In this document: positions 1-4,914 of the stretch, piece after piece
How positions within the stretch are numbered: position 1 is the stretch's first letter
How the letters are laid out: every line of letters starts with the position of its first letter
Assembly (NCBI GenBank): GCA_022562835.1
Contig: JADFOM010000148.1
Coordinates: 1-6,487 of the forward strand
Direction: 5' to 3'
Length of the DNA stretch: 6,487 nt
Source of the DNA: Acidobacteriota bacterium
Lineage (GTDB): Bacteria; Actinomycetota; Acidimicrobiia; Acidimicrobiales; SHLQ01
Position numbers and translations under genes: made by a program
The notes under the pieces: model-generated
The model's database searches: none
Told to the model about the DNA's origin: nothing
The model's input: only the letters and a program-made list of their open reading frames with translations

Positions 1-467
1 AACAGCGACAAGGCGCGCGCGTAAGGGGTTACGTCGAACACCTCATCCGGGCACACTCCGGCGTAGGGGCAGCCGGTGACGTTGCGGACCGAGTTGCCGC
101 AGGCCTCGCGCGTCGTCATGCCGACCTCGTCGAGGGATTCGAGCATCGCCGGCGCGTCGTCGAGGTCGACATAGTAGATCTGGAAATCCTGGCGCGTGGT
201 GACGTGGGCCTCGCCCTTGGCGAAGCGCCGCGTGACCTCGGCCATCTTGCGCGCCCAGGCGACCGGCAGGATGCCGCCGGGCAGCTTGATGCGCACCATC
301 TGGACGCCCGCCTGGCGCTGGCCGTAGACGCCGAAGCGCAGGCGGAAGGCGGTGAAGCGGTCCTCGGCCCAGGCGCCCGAGCGGAACTCGGCGAGGGCAT
401 GGCGGAAGGCGTCGACATCGGAGCGGCGCGCCAGCGGCGGCAAATTGGGGCCGAACCCGGGCGGGTC
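1..467 (-). CDS. Nitrite/sulfite reductase, N-terminal fragment lacking a start codon; C-terminus off the window
   Basis: The minus frame open from 467 to the left edge reads as the first ferredoxin-like half-domain of the siroheme/4Fe-4S nitrite/sulfite reductase family, which reduces nitrite or sulfite by six electrons in assimilation. Family signatures seen in order are FRLRFGVYGQRQAGVQMVRI, KLPGGILPVAWARKMAEVT, a HVTTRQDFQIYYV strand, TTREACGNSVRNVTGCPYAG and PDEVFDVTPYA. The siroheme and cluster cysteines belong to the second half of the protein and lie outside the window. An in-frame TGA at 470-468 comes just before D-P-P-G-F-G-P-N, with no ATG or GTG before the conserved part. Only a TTG at 443 is available, without a ribosome binding site. 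The start therefore seems to have been lost at a junction near 455-470. This stretch is clearly more GC-rich than what follows. The family call is firm; the choice between nitrite and sulfite as substrate cannot be made. Confidence 0.85.
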
Positions 468-504
468 TCAAGCGCTACGTCGGGGAGTGTGGAGCCAATT
501 TTCC

Positions 505-533
505 TTTAGAACCCATCGTATCTGATTTACACT
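505..533 (+). promoter_or_regulatory. Possible sigma-70-type promoter for the substrate-binding protein gene
   Basis: TTTAGA (505-510) and TACACT (528-533) are separated by 17 bp and each matches four of six bases of the -35 and -10 consensus. They lie about 33 bp upstream of the ATG at 566, in an AT-richer gap. This is a plausible but weak match, and other hexamers in the gap could serve. Confidence 0.3.
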
Positions 534-553
534 CGCCCCCGATTAAGCGTTCC

Positions 554-558
554 GGGAG
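554..558 (+). promoter_or_regulatory. Ribosome binding site GGGAG before the ATG at 566
   Basis: GGGAG sits 7 nt upstream of the ATG at 566, an ordinary Shine-Dalgarno arrangement that fixes this start. It contrasts with sufR, mrp and the phosphatase gene further right, which show no clear Shine-Dalgarno sequence. That difference fits the idea that the left and right parts come from different genomes. Confidence 0.6.
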
Positions 559-565
559 AACAGCT

Positions 566-1519
566 ATGCGGTTTTCAAGTGTGATGTTCCTGGCAGGGCT
601 GATGATCGCTTCCGGACCGGCGCAAACGCAGGAAACGCTGACCGGGTTGGAGGTCTCGCTCGGCGATGTGTCACTGAACAAGGTGCCCTTTCTTGTCGCG
701 GCGGACGAAGGCATCTACGCCAAGCACGGTCTCGCGGTCCATCAATACATCACACCTTACGCCGCCGATAAGGCATACCATCAGGGCTTGGACGTTCCAC
801 CCGAATACGTAAAGGACGATTCGGTGGATGACGCACACATCGCGGTTGGGGGCGGAACGCCGATGATCGTGCGCATGACACGGGACGTGCGTGCCACGGA
901 CCGCGTGATCATAGCGACGTTCGAAAATAGGGTGCGCAACCACATTGTTTCCTCATGGGAAATCGACTCACCCGAAGACCTCAAGGGCAAGCGGCTGGGA
1001 TATTCCAACGACGGTGCGGTCACGCACCTTGCCGCCATCAGTTTTGCCAGATTGATGGGTTGGGACCCGCATCGCGACATCTCGCTCTTCGGCCACGGCA
1101 ATACGCCCAGCGCAATAACGGGCGGTAAGATCGATGCCTTCGTGGGCAGTGTTCTGGTCCGGTCTCTCGCGGCGCAGGCAAACCTCAAAGATCTCGTGGA
1201 TCTCAGTCAGTACGAGATTGCGGTGGCGGGCTCCGGCCTCAACGCCGAGCGCGGCTGGCTGCTCGCCCTCGTGGCCGATCAGGCGCAAAGAACAGGTGAC
1301 ACCGAGAGCGCAGGGACCCTCTCGACGGCAGCGCTCGAACTACTCGACCGTGCGGTTGAACTCGATCCGGCTCTCGCAGATCCGTACGCGTACCGGGCGG
1401 TCGTCTACGCCGAACTCGTCGGTGATGCCGATCGCGCGGAAGAGGATGTTGAGGCGTACAAGGCCACGGGACAGACTCGCGATGATCTAGACGCAATCTT
1501 GGCTCAAAGCGGCCTGTAG
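566..1519 (+). CDS. ABC-transporter substrate-binding protein (NMT1/SsuA/TauA-like), truncated and fused in frame to a TPR-like tail
   Basis: The ORF encodes 317 aa. Residues 1 to about 20 look like a Sec signal peptide (hydrophobic VMFLAGLMIAS, then GPAQTQ) with no lipobox cysteine, so the product would be periplasmic. Residues about 25-228 resemble the NMT1/SsuA/TauA group of periplasmic binding proteins: VSLNKVPFLVAADEGIYAKHG near the mature N-terminus, an IAVGGGTPMI turn, the SPEDLKGKRLGYS hinge, and GNTPSAITGGKIDAFVGS. Such proteins usually run 300-330 aa in the binding fold alone, so roughly the last 90-100 residues of the fold are missing. From about 231 the sequence becomes a helical TPR-like segment (LELLDRAVELDPALADPYAY, then ELVGDADRAEEDVEAYKATG) ending at TAG 1517-1519. 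The ligand cannot be named. A working fusion is unlikely because the second lobe is incomplete; a chimeric join near 1241-1260 is the better reading. Confidence 0.75.
   Translation: MRFSSVMFLAGLMIASGPAQTQETLTGLEVSLGDVSLNKVPFLVAADEGIYAKHGLAVHQYITPYAADKAYHQGLDVPPEYVKDDSVDDAHIAVGGGTPMIVRMTRDVRATDRVIIATFENRVRNHIVSSWEIDSPEDLKGKRLGYSNDGAVTHLAAISFARLMGWDPHRDISLFGHGNTPSAITGGKIDAFVGSVLVRSLAAQANLKDLVDLSQYEIAVAGSGLNAERGWLLALVADQAQRTGDTESAGTLSTAALELLDRAVELDPALADPYAYRAVVYAELVGDADRAEEDVEAYKATGQTRDDLDAILAQSGL
1250..1519 (+). other. TPR-like C-terminal segment, probably the tail of a separate gene
   Basis: This segment encodes about 90 residues beginning RGWLLALVADQAQR. It contains one recognisable TPR-like pair, with the A-V-E-L-D-P-x-x-A-D-P-Y-A-Y-R turn typical of tetratricopeptide repeats (ORF residues about 258-283) followed by a second acidic helix. 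Actinobacterial TPR proteins, including those in cytochrome c maturation loci, often carry a phrase like 'NAEALTYRGWLL' just before such a repeat, so NAE-RGWLL here could be a join inside or next to that phrase. That comparison is from memory and is an inference. The segment ends 12 bp from the convergent unknown gene, with no obvious hairpin terminator between them. Confidence 0.5.
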
Positions 1520-1531
1520 CGAAGCCGGGAG

Positions 1532-2497
1532 TCAGTCGGGGTTGAGTAGCGCGTAAGCGGTCGCAAAGAATGCATGAGCCTCAGCAGCGGGGTGGTCGCT
1601 GCTCCCGAATATCTCGAAACCCAATGTTGCACCGCTGAAGGATGACGCGTTCCAGAACGACTCGTCGGGATCTACATCCGCCCACGGACCAACATAGAGA
1701 TAGGGCTGAGGATGGGCATCGTCGCCGGGCGATGCACCATAGGTTGCCCGCCCGCCGCCGTCCGCGTCGCCGATCTCGACCGCCGGATCGAAATGGCCGG
1801 GCCAGAGTTGAGTGCGACCGACATCGGCCGCGCCTTCGATTGTGCGCAGCTCCTCGAGCACCGACCAGGCGAACCCAAACCAGCTGTCCAGAAATGCCAT
1901 CGTGTGCTCATCGACATTGAGGTGCCGGTCGAGATCTCCGAGTGGCGGAGAGTCTTCCTCGGCCGCGTCGGTGCCGGGAGCGACACCCACCAGTTCGGCT
2001 GCAGCTGCGAGGGTCGTGATCGGCGCGAAACTGATCTCGTCTTTCGTTTGTACCACGACGTTGGTGCCTTCGATCCGGATCTGCGAATCTGCACCGAAGA
2101 AGGGTGTGCCGAAACCTCCCTTGGTCCATCTAAGCCCGAACTTGCCGATCTTGAGACGCCTGGCCTCGGCCACCACGCTGTAGGCCAACCGGTGGGCTTC
2201 GCTGCGACCTTCGACATAGTTCTTGGGAAGAGCGGGAAACGTTCCGTCATCGATCAACCAGTGTTCACGACAAAACGGAGCTATTTCTGGTTTTTGAGCG
2301 ACCATCATCGACCATGACGTCGCTGCCGCCGACGTCGGTCCGACAGGGCCAGCAGTGCCGTTGACCGCGGCTGGATCGTCTGCGAAGAACGGCGCCTCAT
2401 CGATGGCCGGAGGTGATGGCTCCAGCACCCGGACATCGTCGGCGTTCAAACCTGCAATTTCAGCGGCTTCTTGTCGAGGGTTGCGGTGTTGTGGCAT
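1532..2497 (-). CDS. Unknown-function protein, 321 aa, last gene of the sufR-side gene set
   Basis: I do not recognise a named domain. The protein has an Ala/Pro-rich, probably disordered N-terminus (1-65). It then shows a conserved-looking core with CREHWLIDDGTF (76-87), LKIGKFGLRWTKGGFGTPFF (115-134) and a strand pair around 138-160, an acidic linker (176-190), and a C-terminal motif block LWPGHFDPAVEIGD (231-244), YGASPGDDAHPQPYLYVGPW (253-272) and FWNASSF (281-287). The last block recalls uncharacterised actinobacterial proteins containing 'WPEHFD...YGASPGD...EPYLYVGPW'. There is no signal peptide or membrane segment, and only one Cys (76). The ATG at 2497 was chosen because a GGGA lies 6 nt upstream and the frame further upstream turns Arg-rich while overlapping the phosphatase gene. 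A GTG at 2518 is a possible alternative start. The gene follows the phosphatase stop by 47 bp on the same strand, so cotranscription is likely. Confidence 0.7.
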   Translation of the reverse strand: MPQHRNPRQEAAEIAGLNADDVRVLEPSPPAIDEAPFFADDPAAVNGTAGPVGPTSAAATSWSMMVAQKPEIAPFCREHWLIDDGTFPALPKNYVEGRSEAHRLAYSVVAEARRLKIGKFGLRWTKGGFGTPFFGADSQIRIEGTNVVVQTKDEISFAPITTLAAAAELVGVAPGTDAAEEDSPPLGDLDRHLNVDEHTMAFLDSWFGFAWSVLEELRTIEGAADVGRTQLWPGHFDPAVEIGDADGGGRATYGASPGDDAHPQPYLYVGPWADVDPDESFWNASSFSGATLGFEIFGSSDHPAAEAHAFFATAYALLNPD

Positions 2498-2544
2498 CTC
2501 CGTTCCCAACCGGGCCACGACCGGTTCTGTTCCCTCGGTGCCGC

Positions 2545-3036
2545 TCAGGCTTCTAGCGCGGTCGCGAACGCGACGCTGCCCTCGTGGTGGTCGACGTAAC
2601 GGCCTGCGACGATGTCGTTTCCGGATGTTTCGAGTATCCAGACGCTGCCCTTCTGGCACCCGCGTTGCCCTTGTACCAACATCCCGTCACGCACGAGAAC
2701 GGACAGAATGGCTGGTATCACGTCGCCGTGGCTGCACACCACCGCCTCAGAACCGATGAGCGAGCGAATCCACGACAGTGTCGATGAAATGCTGGCACCT
2801 TCGGTGATCTCGTTGCTTTCGGTGATCCTCAGCACTCTCTCCGCGGCTAGGGGAGCCACTGTCTGTATACATCGCAGCGCCCGCGAGCTGTAGATCGCAT
2901 CAACCTTGACGCTCGAGAAAGCTTGCGCAATCGCTGTCGCCATCGCTTGGCCATTGGCATCGAGCGGACGCAGCAAGTCGTCCGGTCCCTCTCGACGAGC
3001 ACCGGCGTTCGCGTGACGCACGAGGTAGATCGACAT
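2545..3036 (-). CDS. SixA-like histidine phosphatase (phosphoglycerate mutase fold)
   Basis: The product is 163 aa, the size of the short SixA-type branch of the histidine phosphatase superfamily. Visible catalytic parts are the RHA motif (YLVRHANAG; Arg7, His8 as the phosphoacceptor), the RPLDANG segment (23-29) typical of this branch, Arg52 in IYSSRALRCIQT, and the second histidine His103 in VVCSHGDVI. All core residues are present, so it should be an active soluble phosphomonoesterase. SixA in E. coli acts on phosphohistidine proteins, but many relatives act on small molecules and the substrate here is unknown. ATG 3036 is preferred over an in-frame TTG at 3042 because a TAGAGT box lies exactly 6 nt upstream of the ATG, which suits a leaderless transcript. 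The gene follows the desulfurase homologue after a 59-bp gap. Confidence 0.85.
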   Translation of the reverse strand: MSIYLVRHANAGARREGPDDLLRPLDANGQAMATAIAQAFSSVKVDAIYSSRALRCIQTVAPLAAERVLRITESNEITEGASISSTLSWIRSLIGSEAVVCSHGDVIPAILSVLVRDGMLVQGQRGCQKGSVWILETSGNDIVAGRYVDHHEGSVAFATALEA

Positions 3037-3042
3037 GACCAA

Positions 3043-3048
3043 ACTCTA
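3043..3048 (-). promoter_or_regulatory. TAGAGT -10-like box for a possible leaderless phosphatase transcript
   Basis: Read on the minus strand, TAGAGT is followed by 6 nt (TTGGTC) and then the ATG at 3036. This matches the TANNNT-N6/7-start geometry of leaderless actinobacterial mRNAs and the layout found at sufR. No clear Shine-Dalgarno sequence is present. It suggests an internal promoter giving phosphatase expression independent of sufR. The evidence is the motif alone. Confidence 0.4.
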
Positions 3049-3095
3049 GATCATGGCGATTTGCGCGCTGGCTTCGGGAGCGCCGCAATACCGCC

Positions 3096-4193
3096 TCAAT
3101 TTCGTAGGGCACGGAGCGATTCGAGCGACGACCCGAAAGCCGACCCAAATCGCTCTACGTCGTCGAGACCGGAGGACCAACCGACCGATAGCCGTAAGGA
3201 GCGGTGCGCGTCGACACCCATCGCTTCGAGCACGGGAGACGGCTCGAGCGATTCTGATGAACACGAGTTGCCGGAGTGCGTTGCGATGCCGGCCCGGTCG
3301 AGGGTTAGTACGACGGCCTGTGGCTCGATCCCATCGACGGCAAGACAGATCAACTGCGGGGCACGGTGAACGTCGTCGCCCAAGAGGGATACATCGGGTT
3401 GACAGAGGGCCGCTTCGCTCAACGCGTCGGTGAGTTGCCGCTCGCGCTCGGGCTCGCTGCGAAGTTCCTCAGCGGCTTCAGCTAGTGCCGCGGCCATCGC
3501 TGCGGCCCCGGCCACGTTTTCGAGGCCAGCTCGACGAGCGCGTTCCTGATCGCCGCCGACGAGCAGCGGATCGATTCGCAGACCGCGGCGAATGAGCAAC
3601 GCCCCGACGCCCGGAGGGCCGCCGAAAGCGGTCGCTTCTATCGTCATGAAATCAACGTCGAGGTCGCGAAACGACAACGGTTCGTGGCCAGCGCCGAGGC
3701 TGGCGTCGAGGTGAACGAGCGCTCCGCGTTCGCGTGCGAGGCCGACGGTTTCGTCGACCAACTGGCGCGTGCCCACCTCGTGGTTGGCCCATTGCAGATG
3801 TACCAGGGCGACGCCCTCGACTCCGGTCAGCTCGGCGGGATCGATCCGGCCCATATGGTCAGCGCCGATCAACACGCCACCGACTCGCGCGACCCCTTCT
3901 CTGATGCTGGAGTGTTCGACGACGCTCGCGACCTGGGGGAGACCCGCCCCCGCGATCACCGTTGCGACCGACTCTGCTCGCCCGCTGGTGAAGACGACTT
4001 CGCGGGACCGTGCGCCGAGTATCTCTGCGATCTGAGAGCGGGCAATCTCAAGCCGCTCTCTCGCGTCGAGTGCCTCGTGATAGGTGCGCGAGGGATCACC
4101 GCCCCCAGCTTTGAGGGCCTCGACGAGTGCAGCTAACGCAGCGGGGCGAATCGGGCCCGACGCGACCTGATCGAGATTGACACGCCGTCTCAC
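3096..4193 (-). CDS. Class V aminotransferase / cysteine desulfurase homologue lacking the PLP lysine (probable pseudoenzyme)
   Basis: The protein is 365 aa, aligning along the length of IscS/NifS-type cysteine desulfurases, which normally use PLP to take sulfur from cysteine for Fe-S and tRNA thiolation. Family landmarks seen are NLDQVASGP (6-14), VVEHSSI with His94, ANHEVGTRQ (136-144), HLDAS with Asp163, GGPPGVGALLIRRG (191-204), GGDQERARRAGLENVAG (213-229), and the mobile loop HSGNSCSSESLEPSPVL with Cys311. Where the family has S-x-H-K, with Lys 26 residues after the Asp, this protein has E186-A-T188-A189. The Schiff-base Lys is thus Ala, and the usual PLP contacts Asn, Gln, Ser and His read His138, Leu166, Glu186 and Thr188. 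The only lysine in the protein is Lys28. The frame is intact, which argues against simple decay. The GTG start at 4193 overlaps the sufR stop (GTGA), implying translational coupling. A PLP-dependent desulfurase activity is unlikely; a scaffold, persulfide-binding or regulatory role is possible but unproven. Confidence 0.85.
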   Translation of the reverse strand: MRRRVNLDQVASGPIRPAALAALVEALKAGGGDPSRTYHEALDARERLEIARSQIAEILGARSREVVFTSGRAESVATVIAGAGLPQVASVVEHSSIREGVARVGGVLIGADHMGRIDPAELTGVEGVALVHLQWANHEVGTRQLVDETVGLARERGALVHLDASLGAGHEPLSFRDLDVDFMTIEATAFGGPPGVGALLIRRGLRIDPLLVGGDQERARRAGLENVAGAAAMAAALAEAAEELRSEPERERQLTDALSEAALCQPDVSLLGDDVHRAPQLICLAVDGIEPQAVVLTLDRAGIATHSGNSCSSESLEPSPVLEAMGVDAHRSLRLSVGWSSGLDDVERFGSAFGSSLESLRALRN

Positions 4194-4894
4194 TCGGTGA
4201 CGGTCGTAACGCAGTGGGCATCGCCCATCGGTAGCGACTCCGACAGTTCTGCGGAGGCTTCACTGCCGAGTCCTTTGAGCATGCCGGTGACGAACCCGCG
4301 ATCAACGGCACAGATCACGGGATGTTCGATGGGTGTGGGCCCGAACGGGCAGTGGTCCGAAACGATGCGAAGCTCGCCCTTGTCGTGTTCGGCGTGGGCC
4401 GCGAATCCATGGGCGGTCAGAGCCTCGGCGACCGTGTGCAGCGCCGCACCGAACGATTGATGGGTGGCGTCACCACCTAGCGAGTCCGATAGCCGCTGGC
4501 CGAGGTCCGCGCCTACCGACTCTGCAAGGGCCTCCGCGCGGGTCGTGCCGAGTTCCTGGAGCGCTCGGCCGAGAAGTGCGAGGAGAATATCGTCGTGGCG
4601 CAGAGGAAGCTCGAAAGCTGCATCACCGGTTGGGCGGTAGTACTTAGAAGGGCGCCCAGCGCCAGCGCCTCGCTCGACGGTTACGGCCAGGTACCCGCCC
4701 GCGGCAAGTTTGTCGAGGTGGTGGCGGGCGACATTCGCGTGGAGATCGAAGTGCTTCGCGGTATCGCCAGCCGTGACGCCTTCGCGTTCGTCGGCAAACA
4801 GGAAGATGTCTCGCCGGGTCGGATCACCGAACGCGGCGCTGACCGCGGTCACCGCGGTGACAAAGTCGTTGGTCGTGAGGGGTGCCTGGGACAC
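4190..4894 (-). CDS. sufR: SufR-like Fe-S cluster sensing winged-helix regulator
   Basis: The 234-aa product has an N-terminal ArsR/MarR-like winged helix (about 12-90), with AAFGDPTRRDI leading into the fold, the recognition region HANVARHHLDKLAAGGYL (52-69), and a wing ending GAGRPSKYYRPTGDA (79-92). A C-terminal sensor domain follows with the protein's only three cysteines, Cys182 (in DHCPFG), Cys195 (in HPVICAV) and Cys228 (in DAHCVT). The C-x12-C spacing followed by a distal Cys is the SufR pattern; in that family these residues bind a [4Fe-4S] cluster and the protein represses suf operons and often its own gene. The start is GTG 4894, with no Shine-Dalgarno sequence but a TAGACT box 6 nt upstream. 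The gene is divergent from mrp across 20 bp and overlaps the desulfurase homologue by GTGA. No sufBCD genes lie within the window. Confidence 0.8.
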   Translation of the reverse strand: MSQAPLTTNDFVTAVTAVSAAFGDPTRRDIFLFADEREGVTAGDTAKHFDLHANVARHHLDKLAAGGYLAVTVERGAGAGRPSKYYRPTGDAAFELPLRHDDILLALLGRALQELGTTRAEALAESVGADLGQRLSDSLGGDATHQSFGAALHTVAEALTAHGFAAHAEHDKGELRIVSDHCPFGPTPIEHPVICAVDRGFVTGMLKGLGSEASAELSESLPMGDAHCVTTVTE

Positions 4895-4896
4895 GA

Positions 4897-4909
4897 CGGT
4901 AGTCTACCG
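4897..4909. promoter_or_regulatory. 13-bp palindrome in the sufR/mrp divergent promoter; candidate operator with overlapping -10 boxes
   Basis: CGGTAGTCTACCG is a perfect inverted repeat with 6-bp arms around a single central T, and it occupies most of the 20-bp gap between the GTG of sufR (4894) and the ATG of mrp (4915). Its centre gives TAGACT on the minus strand (4906-4901, then 6 nt to the GTG) and TAGTCT on the plus strand (4900-4905, then 9 nt to the ATG). Both fit TANNNT -10 boxes for leaderless mRNAs, and neither gene shows a Shine-Dalgarno sequence. A dimeric regulator bound here would block both promoters; SufR itself is the obvious candidate. The site does not look like the cyanobacterial SufR site CAAC-N6-GTTG. 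Confidence 0.55.
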
Positions 4910-4914
4910 ATATC

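Noticed and set aside
43..471. 142-aa minus-strand ORF at the left end
   Set aside because: It is an Arg/Pro/Gly-rich shadow in another frame of the nitrite/sulfite reductase, which reads in the third minus frame with clear family motifs.
1..1240. Reductase and substrate-binding protein as one nitrate/nitrite uptake and reduction locus
   Set aside because: The idea is attractive, but the reductase is cut without a start, the composition changes between the genes, and the binding protein lacks anything that identifies nitrate as ligand.
1520..1531. Possible terminator between the convergent genes at 1519 and 1532
   Set aside because: The 12-bp gap has no inverted repeat or T-run.
2498..2659. 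N-terminal extension of the unknown protein up to 2659
   Set aside because: The extra residues are strongly Arg-rich and overlap the phosphatase coding region, so they are an open shadow frame rather than protein.
3037..3042. TTG at 3042 as the phosphatase start
   Set aside because: It adds only Met-Val before the ATG, lies within the 6-nt gap after the TAGAGT box, and has no Shine-Dalgarno sequence.
3684..4136. 150-aa plus-strand ORF inside the desulfurase homologue
   Set aside because: It is the antisense shadow of a well-supported gene, with no ribosome binding site and no recognisable domain.
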